A stretch of DNA of 64,000 nucleotides from Roseivivax sp. THAF197b (GCF_009363255.1 NZ_CP045318.1:2531501-2595500); one strand, 5' to 3'; numbered from the stretch's first letter, positions 15,394-26,878 are shown. Notes: a model not told the origin generated them from the letters alone. A program made the numbers and translations.

Positions 15394-18300
15394 ATGGCGA
15401 TGGACAAAACTTTCGACTCAAAATCGGCAGAGGGCCGCATCTCGGCCGCTTGGGAAGAGGCGAATGCCTTTGCCGCGGGCGCCAATGCCAAGCCCGGGGC
15501 CGAGACCTTCTCGATCATGATCCCGCCGCCCAACGTGACGGGCAGCCTGCATATGGGCCACGCCTTCAACAACACTCTGCAGGACATCCTCGTGCGCTGG
15601 CACCGGATGCAGGGCCATGACACGCTCTGGCAGCCGGGCACCGACCATGCGGGCATTGCCACACAGATGGTGACCGAGCGCGAGATGGCCGCCAATGGCG
15701 AGCCCACGCGCACCGAGATGGGCCGCGAGGCCTTCCTGGAGCGCGTCTGGCAGCAGAAGATCAAATCCCGCGGCACGATCATCGGCCAGCTGAAGCGCCT
15801 CGGCGCCTCCTGCGACTGGTCGCGCGAAGCCTTCACCATGTCGGGCGCCCCCAATGCGCCCGAGGGCGAAGAGGGCAACTTCCACGACGCCGTGATCCGC
15901 GTCTTCGTCGACATGTACGAAAAGGGCCTGATCTATCGCGGCAAGCGGCTGGTGAACTGGGACCCGCATTTCGAGACGGCGATTTCGGATCTCGAGGTCG
16001 AGAATACCGAAGTGAATGGCCATATGTGGCACTTCAAATACCCGCTCGCGGGCGGGGCCACCTATACCTACGTGGAAAAGGACGAGGACGGGAACGTGCT
16101 CTTCGAGGAAGAGCGCGATTACATCTCCATCGCCACCACGCGGCCCGAGACCATGCTGGGCGACGGGGCCGTTGCCGTGCATCCCTCCGACACCCGCTAT
16201 GCGCCCATCGTCGGCCAGCTCTGCGAGATCCCGGTCGGTCCCAAGGAGCATCGCCGCCTGATCCCGATCATCACCGACGAATACCCCGATCCCGATTTCG
16301 GCTCGGGCGCGGTGAAGATCACCGGCGCGCATGATTTCAACGACTACGCGGTGGCCAAGCGCGGGAATATCCCCTGCTACCGGCTGATGGACACCAAAGG
16401 CGCAATGCGTGCTGATGGCGAGGTATATGCCCGCGCGTCCGCCACCGCGATGGCCGTGGCCAAGGGCGAGGAAAGCCTCACCGAGGCCGAGGTCGACGCC
16501 GTGAACCTCGTGCCGGACGATCTGCGTGGGCTCGACCGGTTCGAGGCGCGCAAGGCCGTGGTCGAACAGATCACCTCGGAGGGGCTCGCTGTGATGGTCC
16601 CCGCCCACGATCCCCGTTTGGGCAAGAAGGCGGTGCGCCGGGATGCGGCCGAGGAAGGCGGGCAACCGCCTGAGGAGGTGCGCGTCCCCCTCGTCGAGGA
16701 AAAGCTGATCATGCAGCCCTTCGGCGACCGCTCCAAGGTCGTGATCGAGCCGATGCTGACCGACCAATGGTTCGTCGATGCCGAAAAGATCGTGGGCCCC
16801 GCGCTCAACGCCGTGCGCGACGGCACGACCCAGATCCTGCCCGAGCGCGACAAGAAGGTCTATTTCCACTGGCTCGAGAATATCGAGCCCTGGTGCATCT
16901 CGCGCCAGCTTTGGTGGGGGCATCAGATCCCCGTGTGGTACGGGCTCGATGTCTGGGATACCGGGTTCCGCGACGATGAAGGCGATGGCGATCTCGACAT
17001 GGTCGAGATGGGCCGCCTCCTCCTTGATGGCGCGTTCAACCATGCGGAGCCGACCTTCCATTGCGCCGCCGATCTCGATGCGGTGGCCGAGAAGTTCCAC
17101 GCCGATCTGCGCGCCCTGCCCGCGCCCCTGCACGCCGCCCAGGTGATCGAGGTCGCCGACCGGGATGCGGCGATGCACGCGCTGGCCGAAAGCCTTGCAC
17201 AGTACGAGGTCAGCCAAGACCCGACGCAGCTGGTCTACCCGGTCTGGCGCGACGCGGACGTGCTCGATACCTGGTTCTCCTCGGGGCTCTGGCCCATCGG
17301 CACGCTGGGCTGGCCCGAACAGACGCCGGAGCTGCAAAAGTACTTCCCGACTTCGACGCTGATCACCGGCTTCGACATCATCTTCTTCTGGGTCGCCCGG
17401 ATGATGATGATGCAATACGCCGTGGTCGGCGACCGGCCTTTCGACACCGTCTATGTCCACGCGCTCGTGCGCGACGAGAAGGGCAAGAAGATGTCGAAGT
17501 CGCTCGGGAACGTGCTCGACCCGCTCGACCTCATCGACGAGTACGGCGCGGATGCGGTGCGCTTCACGCTGGCCGCCATGGCCGCGATGGGACGTGACCT
17601 GAAGTTGTCGAAGGACCGCATCGCGGGCTATCGCAATTTCGGCACCAAGCTCTGGAATGCCTGCCGCTTCGCCGAGATGAACGGCGTGTTCGAGAACCGC
17701 GTGGCGTCCGCCACCCCGCCGCAGCCGACCCAGACCGCCAATCGCTGGATCGTGGGGGAGACCGCCCGCGTGCGCGAAACCGTGGACGAAGCGCTCGCGC
17801 AGTTCCGCTTCAACGACGCGGCGAACGCGCTTTACTCTTATGTCTGGGGCGTGGTCTGCGACTGGTATGTCGAGTTTTCGAAGCCGCTTTATGCCTCCGA
17901 GGACGACGCCATCATTGCCGAGACGCGGCAAACGATGGGCTGGGTGCTCGATCAATGCATGATCCTGCTGCACCCCTTCATGCCCTTCGTCACCGAGGAG
18001 CTGTGGGCCCTGTCCGCCCAGCGTGACGGGCTCTGTGTCCACGCCGATTGGCCCGACTACACCGCCGATGCACTGGTTGATTCGGCCGCAGAAGCGGAAA
18101 TGCGCTGGGCGATTTCGCTGATCGAGGGCACCCGTTCGGCCCGCGCGCAGATGCGTGTGCCGGTCGGTCTCTACGCCCCGATGCTGGTCACCGGGCTCGA
18201 TGCCGAGGGCCAGGCCGCCTGGGATCGCAACGCCGCGCTGATCAAGCGGCTGGCCCGGATCGAGAGCCTCGAATCCGTCGAGACCTTCCCGAAGGGCACG

Positions 18301-18564
18301 GTGACAATTCCCGTGGGAGCGGCCAGTTTTGGCCTTCCATTGGAAGGGCTTATCGATGTGGGTGAGGAAATCGCACGCCTCGAAAAGAGCCTCGGCAAGA
18401 TCGAGAAGGAGGCCAAGGGCCTGCGCGGTCGGCTGTCCAATCCCAAGTTCGCCGAAAGCGCGCCGGAGGATGTGGTCGAGGAAACGCGGGACAACCTCGC
18501 CGCCCGGGAAGAGGACATATCAGCCCTGCAAGCCGCCCTGTCGCGCCTGAAGGAGATCGGTTAA
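15394..18564 (+). CDS. valS: Valyl-tRNA synthetase
   Basis: This 1056-residue class I aminoacyl-tRNA synthetase charges tRNA-Val. Visible are the HIGH motif in [14 protein letters not shown] near residue 52, the editing (CP1) domain with [17 protein letters not shown], the KMSKS loop [14 protein letters not shown], the tRNA-Val anticodon-binding domain ([10 protein letters not shown]), and the C-terminal coiled-coil arm ([19 protein letters not shown]). It is somewhat longer than E. coli ValS (951) because of an insertion around residues 525-620 ([20 protein letters not shown] and onward), between WYGLDVWD and [17 protein letters not shown]. No intein motifs were seen. Confidence 0.97.
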   Translation: MAMDKTFDSKSAEGRISAAWEEANAFAAGANAKPGAETFSIMIPPPNVTGSLHMGHAFNNTLQDILVRWHRMQGHDTLWQPGTDHAGIATQMVTEREMAANGEPTRTEMGREAFLERVWQQKIKSRGTIIGQLKRLGASCDWSREAFTMSGAPNAPEGEEGNFHDAVIRVFVDMYEKGLIYRGKRLVNWDPHFETAISDLEVENTEVNGHMWHFKYPLAGGATYTYVEKDEDGNVLFEEERDYISIATTRPETMLGDGAVAVHPSDTRYAPIVGQLCEIPVGPKEHRRLIPIITDEYPDPDFGSGAVKITGAHDFNDYAVAKRGNIPCYRLMDTKGAMRADGEVYARASATAMAVAKGEESLTEAEVDAVNLVPDDLRGLDRFEARKAVVEQITSEGLAVMVPAHDPRLGKKAVRRDAAEEGGQPPEEVRVPLVEEKLIMQPFGDRSKVVIEPMLTDQWFVDAEKIVGPALNAVRDGTTQILPERDKKVYFHWLENIEPWCISRQLWWGHQIPVWYGLDVWDTGFRDDEGDGDLDMVEMGRLLLDGAFNHAEPTFHCAADLDAVAEKFHADLRALPAPLHAAQVIEVADRDAAMHALAESLAQYEVSQDPTQLVYPVWRDADVLDTWFSSGLWPIGTLGWPEQTPELQKYFPTSTLITGFDIIFFWVARMMMMQYAVVGDRPFDTVYVHALVRDEKGKKMSKSLGNVLDPLDLIDEYGADAVRFTLAAMAAMGRDLKLSKDRIAGYRNFGTKLWNACRFAEMNGVFENRVASATPPQPTQTANRWIVGETARVRETVDEALAQFRFNDAANALYSYVWGVVCDWYVEFSKPLYASEDDAIIAETRQTMGWVLDQCMILLHPFMPFVTEELWALSAQRDGLCVHADWPDYTADALVDSAAEAEMRWAISLIEGTRSARAQMRVPVGLYAPMLVTGLDAEGQAAWDRNAALIKRLARIESLESVETFPKGTVTIPVGAASFGLPLEGLIDVGEEIARLEKSLGKIEKEAKGLRGRLSNPKFAESAPEDVVEETRDNLAAREEDISALQAALSRLKEIG

Positions 18565-18601
18565 CCGAAAACCGGCCTTGCAGGCCTAAGGATTGCATTG
18601 A

Positions 18602-18634
18602 TTGTCTATTTTTGTTTACATTTAATGTAGACAA
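18602..18634 (+). promoter_or_regulatory. Candidate operator before bphO (TGT-N12-ACA and flanking inverted repeat)
   Basis: An AT-rich island lies 38-70 bases before bphO. TTGTCTA (18602-18608) and TAGACAA (18628-18634) are inverted; TGT at 18603 is followed after 12 bases by ACA at 18618-18620, the form recognised by PpsR/CrtJ light and redox regulators. A near-palindrome TACATT-T-AATGTA overlaps it. The regulator is not identified by sequence alone. Confidence 0.4.
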
Positions 18635-18671
18635 AGCAGGCTGACGCACAAAGTGTCCCTGCGGTAAATTA

Positions 18672-19265
18672 ATGGACATGAAAATGCTCTATCAGCGCGT
18701 CGCTGCGCTTCACGGCGCGGCGAGCCGCCCTTCTCCGATATCGCAACTGCGCGAGGCAACAGCCGCCGCGCATCTTTCTGTTGAACATGTGTTCGCGGAC
18801 TTCATGGCCGCGCCCGGACCTTATCTGACCCCGTTTCTGGCGGCGCAGCTGACCGCGCTCACCGCGTTGCGCGCCCATTGCGCCCGGCCCGCGATCGAAG
18901 AGGATGGGGAAATCCTGGATGATCTGATCCAGGATCTGTCCAATGATCTGCGGGGAAAGGTGATCCCGGTTCTGCCGGTGGGTCGCGCCCTCGATCCCGA
19001 GGCCGTGAGCTACCTGACGCTTGGGTCGCGCCTCGGGACGGAGGTGATCCGACGCCACCTCGTCCATACCGGCATTCGCGTGCCAAGCGCGTTCGGTGCC
19101 GGACCGCCCAGCCTCGCCTGGCAGGCGTTTCGCGCCCGGATCAACGCGCTGGAAGGCGAACCTGCCGCCCTCGATACGGTGATCCAGGACGCGTGCCGGG
19201 GCTTCAGCCTCTTCCGCGCCGCCGCCTACTTACACGGCTTTGACCGGCCAGAAAGGACATCATGA
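18672..19265 (+). CDS. bphO: Biliverdin-producing heme oxygenase
   Basis: This 197-residue protein resembles bacterial heme oxygenases: the N-terminal block LREATAAAHLSVEHVF carries the proximal His, and later blocks (YLTLGSRLGTEVIRRHL, FSLFRAAAYLHGF) fit the all-helical fold. It would cleave heme to biliverdin, iron and CO. The stop overlaps the bacteriophytochrome start by four bases, the classic bphO-bphP pair, in which the enzyme supplies the chromophore. ATG 18681 is a possible alternative start. The usual distal-helix glycines are not clearly recognisable, as in other BphO proteins. Confidence 0.85.
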   Translation: MDMKMLYQRVAALHGAASRPSPISQLREATAAAHLSVEHVFADFMAAPGPYLTPFLAAQLTALTALRAHCARPAIEEDGEILDDLIQDLSNDLRGKVIPVLPVGRALDPEAVSYLTLGSRLGTEVIRRHLVHTGIRVPSAFGAGPPSLAWQAFRARINALEGEPAALDTVIQDACRGFSLFRAAAYLHGFDRPERTS

Positions 19266-21835
19266 GCGCACCTGAACCACAACGCGCTCGCACCAAGTCG
19301 ACCGAGGTCGACCTGACGAATTGCGACCGCGAACCCATTCACCTCCTCGGCCGGGTCCAGTCCTACGGGGCATTGCTTGCCGTGTCCTCCGACTGGATCG
19401 TGCAGCACGCCTCCGAAAACCTGGGCGCGGTGCTGAACATATCGGCCCGGGATGCGATCGGAGTCAGCCTCGAGAGCCTGCTTGGCATCACCGCGCTGGA
19501 TCGTATCCGGCGTCAGATGCGCATGATCGATGGCGTGGATCATGCCACGCGCATCTTCGATTTCCCGCTGGGCAAGCACAGCTACGATTTGTCCATTCAC
19601 CAAAGCGGGCGCCACCTGATCTTCGAATTCGAAGCGCATGGGCAGCGTCACGACCGCAATGCGCTCAGCCAGACCTACCCGCTGATCCAGCGCGTGCGCC
19701 AGGCCCGGACCTTCGAGGAGAAGTGCCACGAAGGCGCGCGGGCCATGCAGATCCTGTCGGGTTTCGACACGGTGATGGTCTATCGCTTCGCCGCGGATAA
19801 TTCCGGCACGGTGATCGCCGAGGTCAAAGGGGAAGACAGCCCGTCCTATCTGGGATTGCGGTTTCCGGCGGGCGATATCCCCAAACAGGCGCGCGAGCTC
19901 TACAAGCGGGCGCTCTTGCGCCTCATCGCGGATGTGTCGGACAGCGGCGCGGCCATCCTGCCCGAACGCTCGCCCGAGGGAGAGCCCATCGACCTTTCGC
20001 TTGCGGTGACGCGTGCGGTCTCTCCGGTACATCTGGAATATCTGCGCAACATGGGGGTCAGAAGCTCCATGTCGGTGTCGATCCTCAAGGATGACGACCT
20101 TTGGGGCCTTTTCGCCTGCCACCACCGCAGCCCGCATTACATTCCGTTCGAACAGCGCACCGCGATCGAGCTTTTCGCGCATCTGTTCTCCTACGAGCTG
20201 TTGACCCTGGAGGAGCGCCAGACCGCCGAGGCGCATCGCCGGACGGCGGCCTTGCAGCGCAAGTTCCTGATGCATGTCACGGATGGAACCAGCCTGCCGG
20301 ACGCGCTTCAGGCCCTGTCGGGCGACTTGCAGAAGACCATCCCCCATGATGGCGCCATCCTGTCCACGAACGGGGAGTTCCATGCCTGGGGGTCCACCCC
20401 CGATGCGGCCGAGCTGCCGGAGCTCTTGCGGTTTCTGAACACCACCGAGGCGAGCGAGGTCTTCGCGACCCACACGCTTGGCGCCGATGCCCCCGAGAAT
20501 ACATCGTTTCTTCCGACCTGTGCGGGCGTGCTGGCCATCCCCTTCTCGCGCAATCCGCGCGACTACCTGATCCTGTGCCGCAGCGAAGTGGCACAATCGG
20601 TGCATTGGGCAGGACAGCCACAAAAGCACGAAGATGTCGGCCCGAATGGCATCCGCCTCTCCCCGCGCAAAAGCTTCGAGGCGTGGAAGGAAGACGTGAC
20701 CGGCCAGTCTGAACCCTGGACCACGCTGGAGATTCAGGCGGCCTGGAACCTCAGAACCCTGCTGCTGGAAATGCTGCTGCGTATCAGCAACGACGAGGTT
20801 GAGACGGGCCAGCGTAGCGGCGCGCGTCAGGAAATCCTGATTGCCGAGCTGAACCACCGCGTCCGCAATATCCTGGGCCTGATGCGCGGGCTGATATCGC
20901 AATCGGCCTATGACGGCATGAGCCTCGATTCATTCGCCAAGACGCTGGACGGACGGATCCATGCCCTCGCGCTCGCCAATGACCAGCTGACCCGGCAGGA
21001 TTGGGCACCGCTTTCGGTCACGGACTTGATCGAGCTGGAATTCGCGGCCTTCACCGCGCAGTCCGAGACGCCGCGCATGACGCTGACGGGCTCTGACGTG
21101 CTGGTCACCTCGGATGTCTACACGGCGCTCGCGCTGATCCTGCACGAAATGGTCACGAACTCGGTCAAGTACGGCGCGCTCAGCGTGCCCGAGGGCCGCG
21201 TCGCTATCGGCCTCAGCCGGACCGAGACCGGCGCGCTGCAGATCGACTGGCAGGACAAGGGCGGCCCGGAAGTCAGCCCGCCCACGCGGCGCGGCTTCGG
21301 ATCGAGCATCATCGAAAGCTCCATTTCCTTCGAATTGGGCGGCACGTCCGAAGTGTCCTACCCCCCCACCGGAGTCGAGGCCCGCTTCGTGGTTCCGCCC
21401 GGATATCTCAGCGAGGCGGGCGCGGTCGTGCAGATGAGCGCCAACACGAATGCCGCCGCGCGCGGCAAGCCTGTGCTGTCCGGCACAGCGCTCGTGGTCG
21501 AGGATTCGATGATCGTGGCGATGGATGCCACCGACATCCTGAGCGATTTCGGCGCCAGCGCGACGGAGATGGCAGGCACCGTGCGCGACGCGATGAAGCT
21601 GATCGACCAGCACAGCTTCGAGGTCGCCCTGCTCGACGTCAATTTGGGCAGCGAGGAATCGATCGAGGTCGCGCGGCGGCTGGCCAAGCTTGGCGTGCCG
21701 ATCGTGCTGACCACGGGCTATGGCGACATGGACGATCTCAGGTCCCGCTTTCCCAAAGCGGCCATCGTTCAGAAGCCCTTCTCGTCGACCACAATCGGTG
21801 CGGCGCTGGTGGATTGCGGACTTTCCGAAGGCTGA
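19262..21835 (+). CDS. bphP: Bacteriophytochrome hybrid histidine kinase (PAS-GAF-PHY-HWE kinase-receiver)
   Basis: This 857-residue photoreceptor has an N-terminal PAS domain with Cys21 (DLTNCDREPIH), the biliverdin attachment site of bacteriophytochromes. The GAF domain has FPAGDIPKQARELY (the PASDIP motif with a Gly). The PHY tongue has PRKSF. The kinase is of the HWE/HisKA_2 type: ELNHRVRNILGLM contains the phospho-acceptor His, and HEMVTNSVKYGAL the N box. A C-terminal receiver (ALVVEDSMIVAMDATDIL, acceptor Asp in ALLDVNLG, TTGYGD) completes it. Red/far-red light should control phosphorylation. No separate output gene is adjacent. Confidence 0.94.
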   Translation: MSAPEPQRARTKSTEVDLTNCDREPIHLLGRVQSYGALLAVSSDWIVQHASENLGAVLNISARDAIGVSLESLLGITALDRIRRQMRMIDGVDHATRIFDFPLGKHSYDLSIHQSGRHLIFEFEAHGQRHDRNALSQTYPLIQRVRQARTFEEKCHEGARAMQILSGFDTVMVYRFAADNSGTVIAEVKGEDSPSYLGLRFPAGDIPKQARELYKRALLRLIADVSDSGAAILPERSPEGEPIDLSLAVTRAVSPVHLEYLRNMGVRSSMSVSILKDDDLWGLFACHHRSPHYIPFEQRTAIELFAHLFSYELLTLEERQTAEAHRRTAALQRKFLMHVTDGTSLPDALQALSGDLQKTIPHDGAILSTNGEFHAWGSTPDAAELPELLRFLNTTEASEVFATHTLGADAPENTSFLPTCAGVLAIPFSRNPRDYLILCRSEVAQSVHWAGQPQKHEDVGPNGIRLSPRKSFEAWKEDVTGQSEPWTTLEIQAAWNLRTLLLEMLLRISNDEVETGQRSGARQEILIAELNHRVRNILGLMRGLISQSAYDGMSLDSFAKTLDGRIHALALANDQLTRQDWAPLSVTDLIELEFAAFTAQSETPRMTLTGSDVLVTSDVYTALALILHEMVTNSVKYGALSVPEGRVAIGLSRTETGALQIDWQDKGGPEVSPPTRRGFGSSIIESSISFELGGTSEVSYPPTGVEARFVVPPGYLSEAGAVVQMSANTNAAARGKPVLSGTALVVEDSMIVAMDATDILSDFGASATEMAGTVRDAMKLIDQHSFEVALLDVNLGSEESIEVARRLAKLGVPIVLTTGYGDMDDLRSRFPKAAIVQKPFSSTTIGAALVDCGLSEG

Positions 21836-21853
21836 GGCCCGCGCGCATTAGCC

Positions 21854-21867
21854 TTGATCCGCATCAA
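21854..21867 (+). promoter_or_regulatory. FNR/FnrL binding site
   Basis: TTGATCCGCATCAA is a perfect TTGAT-N4-ATCAA box, extended by CC/GG to a 7-bp inverted repeat. It lies 64 bases before the cytochrome c start, so a transcript could begin about 40 bases downstream, the class II activator distance. It predicts anaerobic or low-oxygen control. Confidence 0.85.
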
Positions 21868-21930
21868 GGACGGCAACGGCAGGGTCTCTAGTCTCGGGCG
21901 TATCACGCGTCCTTGCCGGAGCCCTGCCCG

Positions 21931-22350
21931 ATGCCCCGTTTCCTGTTCCTGACCTTGCCCGCGCTGGCGCTGGTAACGGCCTGCATGCCGGAGCCCCCGG
22001 TGTCGGGCGCCATGCTCTATTCGAAGAATTGTTCCGGCTGTCACGGCGCGGACGCCACCGGCGGTGGCGAGGCGGCGGGGCGCGGCACCACGCCTCCGGA
22101 CCTGACCCGCATTGCCGCGCGCCGCGATGGCATCTGGCCGATGCTGGAAGTGATGTCGATCATCGACGGCTATGCGAAGGGCACCAATCCGCGCGCGGGC
22201 ATGCCGGCCTTCTCGGGCTTTCTCGATCCGCCGCTCGTGCCATTCGATACCGGCAACGGGGTCACCGTCGAGGCGCCGCGCAACCTGATCGCGCTCGTTG
22301 AGTATCTGGAGACGATCCAGTCGCCCCCACCCACCGATTACGTGCCCTGA
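21931..22350 (+). CDS. Cytochrome c family lipoprotein
   Basis: This 139-residue protein has a lipoprotein signal (FLFLTLPALALVTAC, lipid Cys18), one heme-binding CSGCH at residues 34-38 and a likely axial Met in AGMPAF. ATG 21931 was chosen over an upstream TTG because GGAG (21918-21921) is correctly spaced. It is a single-heme class I cytochrome anchored to a membrane on the periplasmic side. A perfect FNR box lies upstream, so it probably serves electron transfer at low oxygen. Its redox partner is unknown. It converges on ureG. Confidence 0.88.
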   Translation: MPRFLFLTLPALALVTACMPEPPVSGAMLYSKNCSGCHGADATGGGEAAGRGTTPPDLTRIAARRDGIWPMLEVMSIIDGYAKGTNPRAGMPAFSGFLDPPLVPFDTGNGVTVEAPRNLIALVEYLETIQSPPPTDYVP

Positions 22351-22364
22351 GCGCCCCGCTCAGG
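22346..22364. terminator. Hairpin shared by two convergent gene ends
   Basis: CCTGAGC and GCTCAGG (arms of 7 bp with a GCCCC loop) overlap both the cytochrome c stop and the ureG stop, which are only nine bases apart. No T-run is present, so it may be a weak bidirectional terminator or a 3' end protector. Confidence 0.5.
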
Positions 22365-22986
22365 CCGGTTGCGGCACCAGCCCCCCTGCCTCCTGCAGGG
22401 CCGCAATCACCGCATCGACGCCCTCACCATGGCGCAAGGCGGTGAACAGGAAGGGGCGCCCCTGGCGTACGCGGGTCGCGTCCCGCTCCATCACCTCGAG
22501 CGAGGCGCCCACATGCGGCGCAAGGTCGGTCTTGTTGATGACGAGGATATCCGAGCGGGTGATCGCGGGGCCACCCTTGCGGGGAATCTCCTCGCCCGCC
22601 GCTACGTCGATCACGTAGATCGTCACATCGGCGAGCTCGGGGCTGAAGGTCGCGGACAGGTTGTCGCCGCCGCTCTCGATCAGCACGATCTCCACATCCG
22701 GGTGGCGTTTCTGCATCTCGTCGACAGCGGCGAGGTTGATCGAGGCATCTTCGCGAATCGCGGTGTGCGGGCAGCCGCCCGTCTCCACCCCGATCACGCG
22801 GTCGGCGGGCAGGATCTGCATCCGCATCAGCGCCTCGGCATCTTCCTGCGTGTAGATGTCGTTGGTGATCACCCCGATGGAGAAGTCGTGCTTCAGCCGT
22901 TCGGCGAGCCGCGCGGTCAGCGTGGTCTTGCCCGCGCCGACAGGGCCACCGATGCCCACGCGCAGGGGTCCGTTCATCTGTGTCAT
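22360..22986 (-). CDS. ureG: UreG, urease accessory GTPase
   Basis: This 208-residue SIMIBI-class GTPase has the P-loop [11 protein letters not shown] near residue 11, the metal-binding CPH motif in [32 protein letters not shown], and the base-recognition [10 protein letters not shown]. UreG uses GTP to drive nickel delivery into urease with UreD, UreF and UreE. It overlaps ureF by four bases and is the last gene of the urease operon. Confidence 0.97.
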   Translation of the reverse strand: MTQMNGPLRVGIGGPVGAGKTTLTARLAERLKHDFSIGVITNDIYTQEDAEALMRMQILPADRVIGVETGGCPHTAIREDASINLAAVDEMQKRHPDVEIVLIESGGDNLSATFSPELADVTIYVIDVAAGEEIPRKGGPAITRSDILVINKTDLAPHVGASLEVMERDATRVRQGRPFLFTALRHGEGVDAVIAALQEAGGLVPQPA

Positions 22987-23627
22987 GACTGGAAAAGCCT
23001 CGGTTGCAGGGTTTCGTGCCGCATGGATGCGATGTCAGCCATGAAGGCCGCGCTGTAAAGATCATCTTCGGTCGTGCCGCGCGTGGCCTCGGCAATAACG
23101 CGGCAGAGTGGGCGCAGATCGGCGACCACGCCCTGTGCCTCGGTCTGGCCCAAGGCCATCAGCCGCTGCGCGGCCGAGACGAGGTTGGAGACCTGCGATT
23201 GCAGATAAAGCGCTGCGGTCAGGTCGATATTCACACGCGCCAGCCGCGCCGCCCGCCCCAATGCCACCGGCAGGACCAGTTCCGGCAGCTCGATCTTGGA
23301 GGTGGCGGCGGTCGTTTTGCAGAAAGCCGCGCCCTGCCGGGTGATTTCGGCGCGGCGCTCCTCCGATGGCGCAAAGGCAAGCGCAGTGTCGTTGAGGTCC
23401 GCGAGGTCGGTCGCGTCGACTGCGTGGCCCAGCCGGATCAGGATCGCATCCGACCGTCCGGCCCCGTGTTCCAGCGTATCGGTGATCCAGTCCCGCAACG
23501 TGGCGGCATCGGTCACGTGCCCGTCGGCAATCGCCATCTCCAGCCCCTGCGACCAGGCGAAGGCGCCCAGCGGATAGGCGGGCGACAGCCATTGCGCGAG
23601 GATCAGGAGGTCGTCTTCAATGCTCAT
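22983..23627 (-). CDS. ureF: UreF, urease accessory protein
   Basis: This 214-residue protein starts [23 protein letters not shown] and has the family pattern SQGLEMA and [30 protein letters not shown] helices. The frame is open further upstream, but those residues are a shadow of the ureE His-rich tail. ATG 23627 gives the normal length, and the gene overlaps ureE by 11 bases. UreF links UreD to UreG and acts as a checkpoint in nickel insertion. Confidence 0.93.
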   Translation of the reverse strand: MSIEDDLLILAQWLSPAYPLGAFAWSQGLEMAIADGHVTDAATLRDWITDTLEHGAGRSDAILIRLGHAVDATDLADLNDTALAFAPSEERRAEITRQGAAFCKTTAATSKIELPELVLPVALGRAARLARVNIDLTAALYLQSQVSNLVSAAQRLMALGQTEAQGVVADLRPLCRVIAEATRGTTEDDLYSAAFMADIASMRHETLQPRLFQS

Positions 23628-24174
23628 GCGCGGCGTCTGCATGGTCGTGAGGATGGACATGCGTTTCGGTGTGGCTGTGGCTGTGACTGTGACTGTGGCT
23701 CTGGCTGTGGGAATGCGCGGTCGCGCCATGTTCATGGCTGTGGGTCCGGCCATGCCCGTAAGCCCCGCCTTCGGGCGTGAAGGGGGCGGTGGCCTCCGCG
23801 ATCTCCGCATCCAGGTGCTCGAGCATATGCGCAATCACCGGGTCGTTCTGGATCTTCAGATGATCCGCCTCGATCTGACAGGGCGTGTGCCGGTTGCCGA
23901 TATGCCAGGCGAGGCGTGGCAGGTTTTCGCCGCGGATTTCAAGCACCGCTTCCTCGGCGGCGCGGATCGCGACACGGCTGCCATCGGTAAGTTCCAGCAC
24001 ATCGCCATCATCGAGCGAGGTGGTCTGCGCGAGATCGACGATGAAGGCGCGGCCATCCTCGGTGGTCAGACGCTTGCGGCGTAGGAAGCGTGCCGCGTAG
24101 TCGAGCCGGCAGACTGGGTCGCCGTCGTGAGCGGCCTTGCGGTGCAGGGTTTGGGCGATGGGCAGGTCGGTCAT
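23617..24174 (-). CDS. ureE: UreE, urease nickel metallochaperone with His-rich tail
   Basis: This 185-residue protein starts MTDLPIAQTLHRKA. The N-terminal peptide-binding domain (DYAARFLRRKRLTTEDG) is followed by the metal-binding domain (LAWHIGNRHTPCQIEADHLKI) with the conserved dimer-interface His. The C terminus has an unusually long His-rich tail (HSHEHG then repeated HS dipeptides, then [14 protein letters not shown]) that binds several nickel ions. The tail comes from a simple CAC/AGC repeat around 23680-23730. It lies between the small 87-codon frame and ureF. Confidence 0.93.
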   Translation of the reverse strand: MTDLPIAQTLHRKAAHDGDPVCRLDYAARFLRRKRLTTEDGRAFIVDLAQTTSLDDGDVLELTDGSRVAIRAAEEAVLEIRGENLPRLAWHIGNRHTPCQIEADHLKIQNDPVIAHMLEHLDAEIAEATAPFTPEGGAYGHGRTHSHEHGATAHSHSQSHSHSHSHSHTETHVHPHDHADAAHEH

Positions 24175-24433
24175 GGAATGGCTTTCGAAGGGTGCGCGAG
24201 ACGCGCATCGTCGGGCCGCGGTGCGGCGATCAGGGATTGGTTGCAAAGCGCTTTATGGTTGGCAAATCCGCGCTCACTCCGAGTGAGGCGCCAGGCTTTA
24301 CCAGATCGCCGGACCGTCACGCCAGAGGCGTGCCACCCAAGATCGGCGCACCTCCGGTGCGACGGGCGGCCCGGCGATGCGCGGCGGCCTATGGCCTTGA
24401 TTCCGCGCGCGCCAGTTTCTGCCAGGGCCCGCA

Positions 24434-24434
<1 letters not shown>
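24171..24434 (-). CDS. Hypothetical 87-residue protein between ureC and ureE
   Basis: The frame starts at an ATG that shares one base with the ureC stop (TGATG) and ends in a TGA that overlaps the ureE start (ATGA). This perfect coupling suggests it is translated, since 260 bases between ureC and ureE are otherwise unexplained. The product is basic (many Arg) with no signal peptide, membrane segment or recognised motif. Composition is not clearly protein-like, so it may be a non-coding spacer with chance overlaps. No function is proposed. Confidence 0.4.
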
Positions 24435-26194
<1,760 letters not shown>

Positions 26195-26204
26195 AATCGC
26201 GTCC

Positions 26205-26564
26205 TTACATCATGGCGCGGAAATCGGCGTTCCGGCGCGTTGTCATCTCTTCCATGCACATCCAGTAGATCATCGGCGCGATGGAGCCCCCGGCGAAGTC
26301 ATCGCGCTCCGCCTCGCAGCGGGCGTCACGGGCGCGCAGCCAGGTGCGCTGTTCGGTGAGCAAGCGTTGCCCCCACCCCTGCCGGTCGGCGCGGGGTTTG
26401 AGGATTTTCCACAGGCGATTGAGCTCGGCATCCGCTTTCTCCCAGCTTTCCTGAGCGCAGATATTCAGCGCCATCTGGGTTGTGCCCCGGTTGCATTCGA
26501 GGCCTTGCGCCCAGCCTCCGGTCGCAGGCACCATCAAGGCGATTGCGTAGATCAGGCGTCTCAT
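26205..26564 (-). CDS. LprI/DUF1311-like periplasmic protein inside the urease operon
   Basis: This 119-residue protein has a signal peptide ([18 protein letters not shown]) and four Cys. Its spacing of Cys, [25 protein letters not shown] and [12 protein letters not shown] matches the DUF1311 (lysozyme-inhibitor LprI-like) pattern. It overlaps ureB by four bases and ends ten bases before ureC, so it belongs to the operon. A small gene between ureB and ureC is known in some Rhodobacteraceae urease clusters. Its role in urease is unknown. Confidence 0.75.
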   Translation of the reverse strand: MRRLIYAIALMVPATGGWAQGLECNRGTTQMALNICAQESWEKADAELNRLWKILKPRADRQGWGQRLLTEQRTWLRARDARCEAERDDFAGGSIAPMIYWMCMEEMTTRRNADFRAMM

Positions 26565-26866
26565 AACGCCCCCATGACCGTCTTGTTGAACCCGTAGATG
26601 CGGCGGTCCCCGGAGAAGGGGATGAGGTTCACCTCCCGCCGCTGGCCCGGCTCGAAGCGCACGGCCGTGCCCGCCGCGATGTCGAGCCGCAAGCCATGCG
26701 CGGCGTCGCGGTCGAACTCGAGCGCCGGGTTCGTCTCGGCGAAATGGTAATGCGAGCCCACCTGCACCGGCCGGTCACCGGTATTGGCGACCATCAGCGT
26801 CGTGACAGGGGCATCCGCGTTCAGCGTCAGGCTGCCGTCTTTCGGGAACATCTCTCCGGGGATCAT
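26561..26866 (-). CDS. ureB: UreB, urease beta subunit
   Basis: This 101-residue protein starts [20 protein letters not shown] and contains the family blocks [40 protein letters not shown] and GQRREVNLI. UreB is a structural subunit of the (UreABC)3 complex in the cytoplasm. It lies 12 bases after ureA and overlaps the LprI-like gene by four. Confidence 0.97.
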   Translation of the reverse strand: MIPGEMFPKDGSLTLNADAPVTTLMVANTGDRPVQVGSHYHFAETNPALEFDRDAAHGLRLDIAAGTAVRFEPGQRREVNLIPFSGDRRIYGFNKTVMGAL

Positions 26867-26878
26867 GGGCGGCGCCTC

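Noticed and set aside
14153..15620. Long open frames on both strands through the RNA array
   Set aside because: They translate the repeats into low-complexity Arg/Leu/Pro-rich sequence and lack ribosome binding sites.
15418..18042. 874-codon frame antisense to valS
   Set aside because: A high-GC shadow of valS with no domain resemblance. The same applies to the long antisense frames at 1907-3838, 34983-36596 and 40686-42686.
15394..18564. Intein in valS because of its length
   Set aside because: No splicing-junction or homing-endonuclease motifs; the extra length is an insertion within the catalytic half.
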